Part shown: positions 1-9,338 of the stretch, piece after piece | Layout: every line of letters begins with the position of its first letter | Position numbering within the stretch: position 1 is the first letter of the stretch | Assembly: GCA_009778385.1 (NCBI GenBank) | Contig: WRJX01000105.1 | Location: 62,001-126,000 of the forward strand | From: Candidatus Bathycorpusculum sp. | Lineage (GTDB): Archaea > Thermoproteota > Bathyarchaeia > Bathyarchaeales > Bathycorpusculaceae | Direction of reading: 5' to 3' | DNA: 64,000 nt | The notes under the pieces: generated by a model | What the model was told of the DNA's origin: nothing | Databases searched by the model: none | Seen by the model: only the letters and a program-made list of their open reading frames with translations | Position numbers and translations under genes: made by a program

Positions 1-566
1 GTTTTAGCTGTCTTTTCCGGAAATTTAGATTAATGAACAGGATTCTCAAAACTTAGAGCCTTCAACCCAATGCCAATCCTCAATTAAACTGCCACAAAAA
101 CAATCGTAGGCTGACGACCATTAGAGTCCACAAAAGAAAAAGAGGGCGTTTAAGGCGTGTTGGGCGTTACTTCCGGAAGCTTTTCTATATTCTCTTTTTT
201 CTTTTTCAGAAAAAGTTCCGCAAGACATGCCCCAAACGCCTGAAACGCCCAAACATAAAAAAGACGTACAACTGGAAAACTCTGTTAACATCCCCAAACA
301 TATGGAAATTAAACATAACCCACACTTTACCGTGACAAATGTAAAATCTTTTTATTTAAGACCGGAAAAAGGTGTAAAACACTTTCCAAATGATTTTACC
401 GCCTCTGAGACCATATTACATTTTGATTTATAGGTATGCGTAGGTTTTTATTTCTGTTTTTAGGGTGCTTAGCATTCTGGAGTTTCTTCCGGAAAAAGCA
501 TTTTTTGGTTTTAGCAATCACACTTAAATAAATGGTAAGAAAGAATGGGTATTGTGAAGAACAAGA
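1..566. other. Non-coding region with inverted repeats; no convincing gene
   Basis: I see no recognisable gene here. A 68-codon open frame at 227-433 (+) has no family resemblance and lies partly inside an inverted repeat, so I do not call it. The stretch holds three copies of the palindromic octamer TTCCGGAA (15-22, 171-178, 487-494) and a long imperfect inverted repeat, listed separately. The part nearest 566 should contain the promoter of the next gene. Confidence 0.6.
144..250. repeat. Imperfect 22-bp inverted repeat enclosing a T-rich, hairpin-prone spacer
   Basis: Arm 144-165 and arm 229-250 are reverse complements at 19 of 22 positions (core GGGCGTTT then AGGCGT). The 63-bp spacer contains a TTCCGGAA palindrome at 171-178 and a second small hairpin, CTTTTTC facing GAAAAAG, near 201-215. 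It could be a small mobile-element remnant, a regulatory structure or an unrecognised structured RNA. The sequence does not decide between these. Confidence 0.6.
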
Positions 567-1556
567 ATGGCCATTGACTCAAAAGAATACGCTCACCTTA
601 TCATAGAAACCAGAGACACAATTAACAAAGTCGTCAAAAATAATCTCGGAGACGGCATATTATTTTCTGCTGGAACAGACACTTCAATAATTGCCTACGA
701 AGCCATAAAATTCAATTCCGACCTATCAACGCTAACCATAGCATTTAAACAAGGCAACCCAAAAGATGCACAATACGTTAAAAAAATGGTTGAATTCTTA
801 AAACTTAAAGACCACCAAACTCGTGTTTTTGACGTAGAAGAATCTTTAGAAAATGTGCCCAAAGTTGTAAGGGCACTAAAAACTTTTGACCCTATGGACG
901 TAAGAAACAGTATATCCATCTACATCGGGTTAGCTCTTCTAAAAGAGAAAGGTTTATCCAAAATTTTGACTGGTGACGGATTAGATGAGCTTTTCGGTTA
1001 TCCATGGCAGTTTCACCTCTCAGAAGAGGAGCTTTACAAAAAACAGCTTGATATGTGGGCAGGAATGAGTTTCAGCAGCAAACCACTGTCAAAATCTTTG
1101 GGAATGGAAGTAAAACAGCCCTATCTTGACCCAATGTTTATGGATTGGGCAAAAAAGCTGCCGATGAAAGTTAAAATTAACATACATAATGATGAAAAAT
1201 ACAGTAAATGGTTACTGCGCAAAGCCTACGAAGAGGTTATACCCAAAGAAGTTATTTGGAGACCTAAAGCACCACTTGAGGCAGGAACAGGAACAGACGC
1301 ATTAAGCATAATTCTTCAGGAACAATACACTGATGTGGAATTTGCAGAAAAGAAAAAAGCCACTCTTGAAGCGGATAACGTACAAATTCGTGATAAAGAA
1401 CAACTGTTCTACTACGAAGCTTTCAGAAAAATCTTTGGCAAACCATCTGAAGTTTTCTCAAATCCAAACAACGATGCAAAGATGTGTCCGCAATGCAAGG
1501 GCTATGTCAAGACAAGAATTCAGTTCTGTAGAATCTGCGGAGCTTACCCCATCTAA
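567..1556 (+). CDS. Asparagine-synthase-like PP-loop protein with C-terminal zinc ribbon
   Basis: The 329-aa protein is the ATP-pyrophosphatase half of an asparagine synthetase without the N-terminal glutaminase domain. The PP-loop is SAGTDTS at residues 34-40, a variant of SGGxDS, and the family motif GDGLDELFG lies around residue 138. The C-terminus adds a zinc ribbon with cysteines at 307, 310, 321 and 324. AsnB relatives adenylate a carboxylate and transfer nitrogen. Without the glutaminase domain this one must use free ammonia, a partner amidotransferase or another nucleophile. The substrate is unknown, and tRNA- or protein-modifying PP-loop roles are possible given the ribbon. An in-frame stop just upstream fixes the ATG start. 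It stands alone on the plus strand. Confidence 0.8.
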   Translation: MAIDSKEYAHLIIETRDTINKVVKNNLGDGILFSAGTDTSIIAYEAIKFNSDLSTLTIAFKQGNPKDAQYVKKMVEFLKLKDHQTRVFDVEESLENVPKVVRALKTFDPMDVRNSISIYIGLALLKEKGLSKILTGDGLDELFGYPWQFHLSEEELYKKQLDMWAGMSFSSKPLSKSLGMEVKQPYLDPMFMDWAKKLPMKVKINIHNDEKYSKWLLRKAYEEVIPKEVIWRPKAPLEAGTGTDALSIILQEQYTDVEFAEKKKATLEADNVQIRDKEQLFYYEAFRKIFGKPSEVFSNPNNDAKMCPQCKGYVKTRIQFCRICGAYPI

Positions 1557-1744
1557 GCCTCATTTTTCTTCAAGACTGATAACTGTCGATTACATCAAGT
1601 AACCAATAGTATCTGACCATCTCAGGCAATTGTATAACGCCCGCAGTGTAAACAACATTAGAGGGTGTGTAAGGGTTTATTTTGGGAAAGATTTAATTCT
1701 TCAATTGATGGTTTGTGAACCAATACAACAGGAAGAAGTTACAC

Positions 1745-2791
1745 ATGGCGAATCTGTCACAGTTAAAGTTTGCAATGGCAATATCAATATTTCTTTCAAC
1801 CTTCATATTTGGACTGTTTATATTTGGAATAGTTTACTTACTAGAACTTGGCGTAATAACTGGTCTGTTCATCGCACTTGGTGGTTCAGCCCTATTTATC
1901 CTGCTACAGTATGCAATTGGCCCAGCAATAGTATCTATGACAACAAAGCTAAAGTACATTAAACTAGGAGAGTCACCATGGCTTGAAGAAACCGTTAAAG
2001 AACTCGCAGACAAAAGCGGCTTGCCCATGCCTAAACTCGCAATTGTACCCAATAATACACCTAACGCTTTTACTTTTGGCAGAACCACAAGCAACGCCAC
2101 TCTAGCAGTACATGAAGGCTTACTAAGACAGCTTAACCAAGACGAAATTCGCGGCGTAATAGCCCATGAACTTGGCCACATCAAACATAAAGACTATATC
2201 ATAATGACGGTACTTTCTGCTCTGCCATTGATTGCATACATGATTGCGCAAGTTACTTTACGTGCAGGCATCTTCTCAAGCGGAGGAAGAAAAGGTAAAA
2301 ACAACAATGGAGGGGCAGTTCTACTTATCATAGGAGCAATATCATTTCTTGTCTACATTATAACCTTCCTAATCGTCATGCGGCTCAGCAGACTACGAGA
2401 ACATTTCGCAGATGCTTTCGCGGCATATGCCACTGGGTCACCCCACGACTTAGAAAGTGCCTTAGCTAAAATCACCTATGGCTTATCAATTTCGCCAAAA
2501 CCACCTGAAGGTGCAAGAGCATTCTACATTGGAGACCCAGCAACGGCAAAACAAGAAGTTAAACGTATAATGGAAAACAAGAACAAATACGACTTAGACG
2601 AAGATGGAGTACTTGATGAACACGAACTTCAATTGGCAATGGAAAAAGAAGCACACAACACATGGACACAACTAAACAGTCTCTTTGCAACACACCCACC
2701 AACGTTCAAACGCATACTGTTGCTAAAAGAAATTGAAAACGAAATGGACACAGGTAAATACGCAAACGACAAAATGTACAGCCATGTCTAA
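1745..2791 (+). CDS. htpX: HtpX-like M48 membrane metalloprotease with EF-hand-type loop
   Basis: This is an M48 zinc endopeptidase of the HtpX family, involved in quality control of membrane proteins. Two hydrophobic helices occupy the first 60 residues. HELGH is at 141-145 counted from this ATG, a second hydrophobic pair lies near 175-225, and the third zinc ligand sits in the REHFADAFA segment. Between catalytic domain and C-terminus there is a perfect EF-hand-like loop, DLDEDGVLDEHE, encoded at 2591-2626, which is unusual for HtpX and suggests calcium binding. I chose ATG 1745 because GGAAGAAG precedes it by 6 bases; an in-frame GTG at 1715 would add ten residues. It converges on the histidine operon. 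Confidence 0.9.
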   Translation: MANLSQLKFAMAISIFLSTFIFGLFIFGIVYLLELGVITGLFIALGGSALFILLQYAIGPAIVSMTTKLKYIKLGESPWLEETVKELADKSGLPMPKLAIVPNNTPNAFTFGRTTSNATLAVHEGLLRQLNQDEIRGVIAHELGHIKHKDYIIMTVLSALPLIAYMIAQVTLRAGIFSSGGRKGKNNNGGAVLLIIGAISFLVYIITFLIVMRLSRLREHFADAFAAYATGSPHDLESALAKITYGLSISPKPPEGARAFYIGDPATAKQEVKRIMENKNKYDLDEDGVLDEHELQLAMEKEAHNTWTQLNSLFATHPPTFKRILLLKEIENEMDTGKYANDKMYSHV

Positions 2792-2901
2792 ACCAAATTT
2801 TTAACCATCTTTTAGAAACACAGTAGACACAGACTATCACTTTTTCAAATCATTAAGTTGAAAAATGGTAGACTTAAAATAAGAAAAAGCGGTGTATTGG
2901 T

Positions 2902-3234
2902 TTATTTTAGTTTGTTAAAGAAGCAACTATATGAGCCAGTGTGGCACGCGTTGTCTTTTTGTTCAACAATGTAAAGTAGCGTGTCGTAGTCGCAATCGGT
3001 TGAGACTTCAACGATTTTTTGTGTGTGGCCACTGGTTTCTCCTTTGACCCATATTTCGTTGCGGGAGCGACTCCAGTATGTTGCTTTGCCAGTTTTCAAA
3101 GTTAATTCTAAGGCTTCTTTGTTTGCGTATGCAAGCATAAGAACTGTTTTTGTGTTTATATCTTGAACTACAACAGGGATTAAACCGTTGCCCTTAGCGA
3201 AGTCAAGCTTTGTAAGTAGTTCTTGTGGTGTCAT
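2902..3234 (-). CDS. hisI: Phosphoribosyl-AMP cyclohydrolase
   Basis: HisI opens the purine ring of phosphoribosyl-AMP, the third step of histidine synthesis. The 110-aa protein is the cyclohydrolase domain alone. It shows the zinc- and metal-binding signatures [10 protein letters not shown] and [10 protein letters not shown] and the core [12 protein letters not shown]. There is no fused HisE pyrophosphohydrolase domain, and no separate hisE is seen in the window. It is the last gene of the operon and its start overlaps the hisF stop by one base (TAATG type), implying coupled translation. Confidence 0.96.
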   Translation of the reverse strand: MTPQELLTKLDFAKGNGLIPVVVQDINTKTVLMLAYANKEALELTLKTGKATYWSRSRNEIWVKGETSGHTQKIVEVSTDCDYDTLLYIVEQKDNACHTGSYSCFFNKLK

Positions 3235-4034
3235 TACCTTATTGTCACCCCTGCTTTACGTAAATAATCCTTTACCAGGGGTATAGGATATTTGTTATAG
3301 TGAAACACTGAAGCAGCCAATGCCGCATCTGCTTTGCCAGCAGTAAAAGCATCAAGAAAGTGTTGAGGCAACCCTGCACCACCACTTGCAATGACGGGAA
3401 CATGCACATATTCAGAGATGACACGTGTAAGTTCAATATCAAAGCCGCTTTCGGTGCCGTCCTTATCCATGGATGTGACAAGAAATTCACCTGAACCTAA
3501 CTTCTCTGCTTGTAGCGCCCATGTAACAGCGTCGATGCCCGTGAATTTTCTACCACCATAAGTGGTAACTTCAAACCATACAGGTCCCTCAGCTGTTTGA
3601 ACAGTGACTTTACCTTCGGTCGGATTTAGATTACGTTTAACATCAATAGCAATAACCACACATTGTCGTCCAAAAACGTCTGCCAACTCTGTAATCACTT
3701 CAGGGTTTTCTATGGCTGCGGTGTTAACTGAAACTTTATCAGCACCACTGTACAAGACATTTCTAGCGTCTGCTACGTTACGGATTCCACCACCTACAGT
3801 GAAGGGAATACTGATTGCTTTAGCTACACCTTCCACGTACTGTCGCATAATATCGCGTTTTTCGTGAGAAGCAGTGATGTCTAAAAAGACAAGCTCGTCG
3901 GCGCCTTCGTCGCTGTAGCGTTTTGCCAGTTCCACTGGATCACCCGCATGTTTGAGCTGTAGAAAATTGATACCTTTAACTACTTTTCCATGGTTAACAT
4001 CTAAACATGGAATGATACGTTTTGCAAGCGTCAT
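3234..4034 (-). CDS. hisF: Imidazole glycerol phosphate synthase, cyclase subunit
   Basis: HisF is the (beta-alpha)8 cyclase that works with HisH to make imidazole glycerol phosphate and AICAR. The 266-aa length fits the family. The start [16 protein letters not shown] carries the catalytic Asp, VTVGGGIR and VIASGGAG are the phosphate-binding loops, and the second catalytic Asp is in [13 protein letters not shown]. It sits 3 bp after hisA and overlaps hisI by one base, deep inside the his operon. Confidence 0.97.
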   Translation of the reverse strand: MTLAKRIIPCLDVNHGKVVKGINFLQLKHAGDPVELAKRYSDEGADELVFLDITASHEKRDIMRQYVEGVAKAISIPFTVGGGIRNVADARNVLYSGADKVSVNTAAIENPEVITELADVFGRQCVVIAIDVKRNLNPTEGKVTVQTAEGPVWFEVTTYGGRKFTGIDAVTWALQAEKLGSGEFLVTSMDKDGTESGFDIELTRVISEYVHVPVIASGGAGLPQHFLDAFTAGKADAALAASVFHYNKYPIPLVKDYLRKAGVTIR

Positions 4035-4037
4035 AAT

Positions 4038-4760
4038 TTAGACTCCTATTTTTTGAATTGCTTCTTTTAATGTAAATCGACCTTCATAAAGGGCTTTACC
4101 AATTACTGCACCTTCCACACCAATTTCTTTGAGGTTAAAAAGATCATCTATACTACCTATCCCACCTGCCGCCAAAATTTTGGCACCTGAATGTTTGACT
4201 GCTTTAGCAAGGGTTTCAATATCTGGACCATTAAGCAAACCATCATGGATAATGGATGTAATCAGAAAGCGTTTCACACCCAGTTCAGTGAATTTGTCAA
4301 CCGCATCCTGTAGGGTCATGTTGGTTGTTGTACGCCAGCCGTCAATCATTACCCAACCGTTCTTGTTATCAAGTGCGACAACAACAGATTCTTTGCCAAA
4401 TTTGTCTTGCAGACGTGTTATGACTGAGAAGTCTTTAAACGCTAATGAACCAAGCATTACTTGGGTGATACCTGTGTTGAAAAGTTTCTCAGCAATCTCA
4501 AAGCTACGTATACCTCCACCGACTTGGATTGGCAGATTGATGCTTTTGGCGATCTCGGTTATAACTGTGTGATTGTTACCTTGACCAAACGCGGCGTCGA
4601 GATCAATAATGTGAAGTTTACCTGCACCTTCAGCACACCAACGTTTTGCGGCTTCTATTGGGCCACCAAACTGTTCGTAAACTTTGGCGGTTTTAGCTTC
4701 TCCCTGGGCTAAACGTACAATTTTACTGTTCATTAAATCTATTGCTGGAATTAACTGCAT
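4038..4760 (-). CDS. hisA: ProFAR isomerase
   Basis: HisA isomerises ProFAR to PRFAR by an Amadori rearrangement. The 240-aa protein is a (beta-alpha)8 barrel starting MQLIPAIDLMNSKIVRLAQG with the catalytic Asp in AIDLMN. The phosphate loops are VGGGIRS and AAGGIGS, and the second acid lies in TSIIHDGLLNGPD. It lacks features of the bifunctional PriA type, but I cannot exclude double substrate use from sequence alone. It lies 3-5 bp from its neighbours hisF and hisH. Confidence 0.96.
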   Translation of the reverse strand: MQLIPAIDLMNSKIVRLAQGEAKTAKVYEQFGGPIEAAKRWCAEGAGKLHIIDLDAAFGQGNNHTVITEIAKSINLPIQVGGGIRSFEIAEKLFNTGITQVMLGSLAFKDFSVITRLQDKFGKESVVVALDNKNGWVMIDGWRTTTNMTLQDAVDKFTELGVKRFLITSIIHDGLLNGPDIETLAKAVKHSGAKILAAGGIGSIDDLFNLKEIGVEGAVIGKALYEGRFTLKEAIQKIGV

Positions 4761-4765
4761 TTTGG

Positions 4766-5371
4766 TTACCCCGTTACTATTCTGGCAAAGTTGCGTAAAA
4801 TCTGTAGTCCCGCATCACCTGATTTTTCTGGGTGAAACTGAATGCCATACATGCTCTTGTCAGCCACAGCGGATGCAAAAGTTGTTCCGTAGGTGGTTTT
4901 AGTACATACGACGCTCTCGTCAGTTGGGGCTGGATAAAAGGAGTGCACGAAATACACGTATGTGCTTTCTTTTATGTCGTCAAAAAGTTCGCAGGATTTG
5001 ACGAGGCTGATTGTGTTCCAACCCATATGAGGAATTTTCAAATCACCCTGCAAGCGTATGACTTTGCCTTTAAAGAAACCCAAGCCAGCACCAGGACCTT
5101 CTGCGCTTTCTTCAAAGAACAGTTGCAATCCAATGCAGATACCCAGTATCGGTGTGCCCTCTGCTACTTTGTTTTGGATAACTTTTTTAACGCATTCAAG
5201 TTTTTTCGCGGTAGGCGTAAAACTGCCTACTCCGGGAAGGACAATGGCGTCAGCTTCCGCTAAATCCTGTTCCGAAGTTCCAATAGATACATCAAGTCCA
5301 GTTTTTTCTAAGGCGCATTTGAGACTAAACAGGTTACCTACGCCGTAATCGAAAATGACGGCATTTGCCAT
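4766..5371 (-). CDS. hisH: Imidazole glycerol phosphate synthase, glutamine amidotransferase subunit
   Basis: HisH is the class I glutaminase that feeds ammonia to HisF. The nucleophile Cys is in GICIGLQLFFE, and the catalytic His-Glu pair is in QFHPEKSG. The N-terminal VGNLFSL and LPGVGSF match HisH. Its 201 aa match the family. It starts directly after the hisB stop and lies 5 bp before hisA, consistent with equal production of HisH and HisF. Confidence 0.96.
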   Translation of the reverse strand: MANAVIFDYGVGNLFSLKCALEKTGLDVSIGTSEQDLAEADAIVLPGVGSFTPTAKKLECVKKVIQNKVAEGTPILGICIGLQLFFEESAEGPGAGLGFFKGKVIRLQGDLKIPHMGWNTISLVKSCELFDDIKESTYVYFVHSFYPAPTDESVVCTKTTYGTTFASAVADKSMYGIQFHPEKSGDAGLQILRNFARIVTG

Positions 5372-5947
5372 TTAGATTACTCCCTTAGAGCTCGGTACTC
5401 CTTTACGGCGTGGATCAACCGCAATTGCTTGACGTAATGACAGCGCTAGGGCTTTGGTTACGGCTTCTGCTTTGTGGTGATCATTACTGCCATACATTAC
5501 AAACATGTGTACGTTAGCTTGCAGTGAGTTGGTTAGGGATTCGTAGAAGTGGTTGATGTCTTCTGTTTGCATTTCTTCTACTTTTCTGCCTCTAAATTTA
5601 AGGTCAATTTTGAAGTATGGACGCTTGACCAAGTCAATGGCGGCAAACGCTATTGAGCAATCCATTGGGGCGGCTGCGTTACCAAAACGTGTAATACCTT
5701 CGCGAGCGCCCAAAGCTTTGTTTAAGGCTTCACCTAATCCGATTGCTAAGTCCTCTATACAGTGGTGTACTAGATCGCCTTTGACGCTGGCTTCAATGTC
5801 GATTAAGCTGTGTGTGGCAAGGCTTGTCAGCATGTGATCAAGAAATGGCACACCAGAGTTTATGGCCGCTTTACCTTCGCCGTCAAGGTTAACTTTTATT
5901 TTTACTTCAGTTTCTTTAGTTTTACGATAGACTTCTTCAACTCGCAC
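5372..5947 (-). CDS. hisB: Imidazoleglycerol-phosphate dehydratase
   Basis: HisB removes water from imidazole glycerol phosphate to give imidazole acetol phosphate. The 191-aa monofunctional form is typical of archaea. Metal-binding motifs are FLDHML and HHCIEDLAIGLGEAL in the first half and FYESLTNS and DHHKAEAVTKALA in the second. There is no fused histidinol-phosphatase domain, and that enzyme is not found elsewhere in the window. It abuts hisH and lies 3 bp after hisC. Confidence 0.96.
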   Translation of the reverse strand: MRVEEVYRKTKETEVKIKVNLDGEGKAAINSGVPFLDHMLTSLATHSLIDIEASVKGDLVHHCIEDLAIGLGEALNKALGAREGITRFGNAAAPMDCSIAFAAIDLVKRPYFKIDLKFRGRKVEEMQTEDINHFYESLTNSLQANVHMFVMYGSNDHHKAEAVTKALALSLRQAIAVDPRRKGVPSSKGVI

Positions 5948-5950
5948 AGT

Positions 5951-7069
5951 TTATTCCTCACTTATTTGTTTTAATGACTCAATTAATTTGGCGTTAATTT
6001 CAGGTAGCCCAACGGTTACACGGAAACAGTTCTCATACTGTAGCAGCTTACCCCATTTTTTGAGCATAACACCGCGTTTAAGCAGTTTCTCATACATCAA
6101 GTCCGCAGGTAGTTTTGTGTTCAGGAGCACAAAATCGGATTGTGAATCAAACGCTTGCACACCTTCTATTTGGTTTAGTTCCTTTATGAGTTTTTCTCGC
6201 TCCGCCTTCAGGGCTGCAACGGCTGTTTGCATGATGTCTATGTTTTCCAACATTTTGATGCCCATTTGGATAGTAAACCCACTTACTGGGTATGGTAGAG
6301 GTGCCTTTTTGGTTAGGATATTGATGAGTTCAGGATTGGCAATTGCGTATCCAAGTCGTAACATGGCAAGTCCGAAGGCTTTGGAGAAAGTTCGCAGGAT
6401 AATCATGTTTGGAAACTCACAGATACGTTGCACAAAAGAATAATCGGCAAATTCGATGTACGCTTCATCAAGGATAACAATGCCAGGGAAAGCTTTGGCT
6501 AAGGTTTCTATATCTTCTGGTTTCATTTGGTTACTGGTTGGATTGTTAGGTGAGCACAAATAGAGCAGACGTGTTTTTTCTGAGAAAGTGGTAAGCATTG
6601 CTGGTACGTCAAGCTGGAAATCATTTTTCAATGGCAATGTGACATATTCGCCTTCTTGACGTTTCACACATAACTGTGGAATCACAAAAGATGGGGCAAA
6701 TGAGACAGCGACGTCCCCTTTTTCTACAAAGAGACGTATTATGCGATCAAGCAGTTCGTCGCCTGCGTTACCAATGACTATGCAATCCTGAGGAACTTTT
6801 AAGTATTCCACCAATTTCTTAACCAGTTTAGGTATTTCGTCCTCTGGGTACATACGTAAGTCAATTTCGTCGGCAATCTGTTTAATCAACGATGTTTGGC
6901 GGCTACGGTCGATAAAGAGGTTCTCGTTAAAGTTTAATTTCACAATTTTGGAAGTGTCAACACCTAACTGTTGCGCTAATCCTTCAGGTGTAACACCTAC
7001 AGAGTAGCAATCGATGGCTTGCAGTTTCAATTTTTTCTGTTCTATCCATTTACGGTATGATTCACTCAT
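5951..7069 (-). CDS. hisC: Histidinol-phosphate aminotransferase
   Basis: HisC is a fold-type I PLP aminotransferase converting imidazole acetol phosphate to histidinol phosphate. At 372 aa it has KLNFNEN near the N-terminus, the SPNNPTSN segment that contacts PLP, DEAYIEF with the Asp for the pyridine nitrogen, and RTFSKAFGLAMLRLGYA with the Schiff-base Lys. The C-terminus carries FRVTVGLPEIN with the substrate-carboxylate Arg. The start overlaps the hisD stop by one base. Confidence 0.96.
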   Translation of the reverse strand: MSESYRKWIEQKKLKLQAIDCYSVGVTPEGLAQQLGVDTSKIVKLNFNENLFIDRSRQTSLIKQIADEIDLRMYPEDEIPKLVKKLVEYLKVPQDCIVIGNAGDELLDRIIRLFVEKGDVAVSFAPSFVIPQLCVKRQEGEYVTLPLKNDFQLDVPAMLTTFSEKTRLLYLCSPNNPTSNQMKPEDIETLAKAFPGIVILDEAYIEFADYSFVQRICEFPNMIILRTFSKAFGLAMLRLGYAIANPELINILTKKAPLPYPVSGFTIQMGIKMLENIDIMQTAVAALKAEREKLIKELNQIEGVQAFDSQSDFVLLNTKLPADLMYEKLLKRGVMLKKWGKLLQYENCFRVTVGLPEINAKLIESLKQISEE

Positions 7070-8361
7070 TATTGGAACCTCGCATCTATTGCTTTATAGT
7101 GGTTGGGAAGGTTTTCTGTGTCTGTGAGTATTTTGATATTGCTTTTTGCTTTCTCTAAACTTTCTTTGGAGCACTCCACGATGCTTACACGCCGTGAAAA
7201 GTCAAACACGCCTAATGCTGAGAATGACTGAGCAAACGTTCCTGTTGGTAAAACGTGGTTAGTTCCACTTGCGTAATCGCTAAGCGGCACTGGACTGTAA
7301 GGACCAAGAAGAATTAAACCCGCAATCAGTTTTTCTGAGAGATCTCTAGCGTTTTTAGTTATAACTTCCAAGTGTTCAGGTGCAAACTGGTTAGATAACG
7401 CCACCATTTCCTCAACATTGCTACATGTGATTATAAACCCGTATTTTTTCAGTGATGTAGAAATTTTTTCGTTTCGCTCAGTTGAAGCAGTAATTTCCGC
7501 TAAATTTCTTTGAACATCCTCTGCCAACTGTTCAGAAGTTGTGATTAAACCTGCAACGCTGTCTGTTCCATGTTCAGCCTGTGAAACCATATCAAATGCC
7601 ACTAACCGCGGGTTTGCGGTTTCATCAGCTAAAACCAGCACTTCACTTGGACCAGCAGGCATATCAATAGCAACATCTGTGGAGACCAAGACTTTTGCTG
7701 TGGTCACGTATTTATTTCCGGGTCCAACGATTTTGCGGACGGCTTTTATGGTTTGTGTACCGTAGGCTAAAGCGGCAATAGCTTGAGCCCCGCCTACCTT
7801 GTAAATTTCAGCTGCACCACAGATATCTGAGGCGACAAGAACCAACGCATTCACTTTGCCCTCTGCATTTGAAGGTGAACATACAACTATGCGTTTTACA
7901 CCGGCAATTTTGGCTGGAACCGCAGTCATAATGACCGTACTTGGGTAAGCAGCCTGTCCCCCTGGAACATAACAACCTACACTTTCTAAAGGACAGAGAA
8001 CGGTTTTAATTGTTATACCATCAATGTCTGTTTGGTTTTCTTGTTGAATCTGTTGTTTCTGATAGGTTTCAACTCGTTGTTTCATGAACTGTAAAGCGTC
8101 TATTTGTTGCTGTGTGACTTTACCGTAGGCTTCCTTGATTTCCTCTGCAGATACCCTTAAAGTTTGTGGAGTAAGTTTTGCTTTGTCAAATTTGTCTACT
8201 AACTCAATAAGGGCATTATCACCACCTCTGCGCACTTGGTTGATTATGGCTTTAACGACCTCTTCCAGATGGACAGCGCCTGTTTGATCTACCTGTTGCG
8301 GTTTAAACCAGTCTGGAGGCAGCGTTTGTGCTGTCCACTGTTTAACTATTCTGGTTTGCAT
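7069..8361 (-). CDS. hisD: Histidinol dehydrogenase
   Basis: HisD oxidises histidinol to histidine in two NAD-dependent steps, the end of the pathway. About 430 aa, with VPGGQAAYPSTV, KVGGAQAIAALAYGT, the IVGPGNKYVT core and QAEHGTDS supplying the zinc/catalytic His, plus FAPEHLEV and DYASGTNHVLPT. I use ATG 8361; an in-frame GTG at 8367 would add two residues. It overlaps the end of hisG by 16 bases and hisC by one base. Confidence 0.96.
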   Translation of the reverse strand: MQTRIVKQWTAQTLPPDWFKPQQVDQTGAVHLEEVVKAIINQVRRGGDNALIELVDKFDKAKLTPQTLRVSAEEIKEAYGKVTQQQIDALQFMKQRVETYQKQQIQQENQTDIDGITIKTVLCPLESVGCYVPGGQAAYPSTVIMTAVPAKIAGVKRIVVCSPSNAEGKVNALVLVASDICGAAEIYKVGGAQAIAALAYGTQTIKAVRKIVGPGNKYVTTAKVLVSTDVAIDMPAGPSEVLVLADETANPRLVAFDMVSQAEHGTDSVAGLITTSEQLAEDVQRNLAEITASTERNEKISTSLKKYGFIITCSNVEEMVALSNQFAPEHLEVITKNARDLSEKLIAGLILLGPYSPVPLSDYASGTNHVLPTGTFAQSFSALGVFDFSRRVSIVECSKESLEKAKSNIKILTDTENLPNHYKAIDARFQ

Positions 8362-9338
8362 TTGCACTCTTTTCTCCGCGCGATCTCATCTAGCGCCAGC
8401 ACCTGTCTGGGTTCATACACGACTAAGCCCTGTGCGATTTTGCGGATTTTTGGCAAGAGTTCAATTAAGCAGTCTTTTTCGATAACTGTGTTTACGCTAA
8501 CCCAAGTGTCATCTGCAAGAGGTGAAATTGTCGGATTTTTCAGTGCAGGTAATTCTGTAAGTAAAGTCTGTAAGTTTTCTTTCTTTACATTAACAAATAT
8601 GTGTATGCGCTTCTGGCCATCCACGACACCTTTAAGCAATGCAACAATGTCATAGATTTTTTCGCGTTTCTCAGAGTCTTCGAGAGTTTTTTTATTGGCA
8701 ATTAGAACGGCTGTTGATCGTAGGACGGTGTCAATTATTTTAAGGTTGTTTGCTTCTATTGTTGTACCTGTCTCGGTTACGTCCATAATACAATCTGAGT
8801 TTTCTGGCGGTTTAGCCTCGGTTGCACCAAATGAGAGGAAGATTTTTGCTTTAGGATTGTCCCCTTTTTTCCACCAAGGTGTAACCAGCAATGGGTCTTG
8901 ATTACCGAAACGTTTCTTGTAGTTTGGTTGCGCTTTGAGGTATTCTGAGGCAATGTTTAGGTATTCAGTGCTTACACGGAAGCTTTTGCCTTGACTCCAA
9001 ATGAATTCCATGTATTCATTCATATCTTTCTGAACAACATCTTTAGGAATGGCTATGACAAGACGGATTTTTCCATATTCTAGGTTTTGGAGGATTTCGA
9101 CGTCTGCACGGTTTTCTTTCACCCAGTCTTCGCCAGTGATGCCTATGTCTTGTAGGCCTTCACTTACAAACACTGGAATTTCTTGGGGTCTTAGAACTTT
9201 AATTTCTATTTGAGGATCGTTGAATGTTGGACGGTATGTGCGTTCCATTGCGCCAAGTTTGTAGCCTGATTTTGCAAAGAAATCAGAGGTTGCGTTTTGT
9301 AGAGAACCTTTGGGGATGGCAAATTTTATTTTATCCAT
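8346..9338 (-). CDS. hisG: ATP phosphoribosyltransferase, long form with ACT-like C-domain
   Basis: HisG joins ATP and PRPP to start histidine synthesis and is the usual feedback target. The 330-aa protein is the long homo-hexameric type: a catalytic domain (AIPKGSL, DIGITGEDW, MDVTETGTT) followed by an ACT-like regulatory domain from about residue 245. No HisZ is needed. A roughly 20-residue insertion near residues 145-165 (around WWKKGDN) precedes the conserved FGATEAKPPE. The ribosome site AGGTGA sits 7 bases before ATG. It is the first gene of the operon. Confidence 0.95.
   Translation of the reverse strand: MDKIKFAIPKGSLQNATSDFFAKSGYKLGAMERTYRPTFNDPQIEIKVLRPQEIPVFVSEGLQDIGITGEDWVKENRADVEILQNLEYGKIRLVIAIPKDVVQKDMNEYMEFIWSQGKSFRVSTEYLNIASEYLKAQPNYKKRFGNQDPLLVTPWWKKGDNPKAKIFLSFGATEAKPPENSDCIMDVTETGTTIEANNLKIIDTVLRSTAVLIANKKTLEDSEKREKIYDIVALLKGVVDGQKRIHIFVNVKKENLQTLLTELPALKNPTISPLADDTWVSVNTVIEKDCLIELLPKIRKIAQGLVVYEPRQVLALDEIARRKECKCKPE

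Noticed and set aside
227-433. 68-codon plus frame in the first 0.5 kb
   Set aside because: No family resemblance, lies within a structured repeat, and codon pattern is not like its neighbours.
1333-1602. Overlapping frames on either strand of the AsnB-like and other genes
   Set aside because: They are shadows of real genes in other frames; no independent signals.
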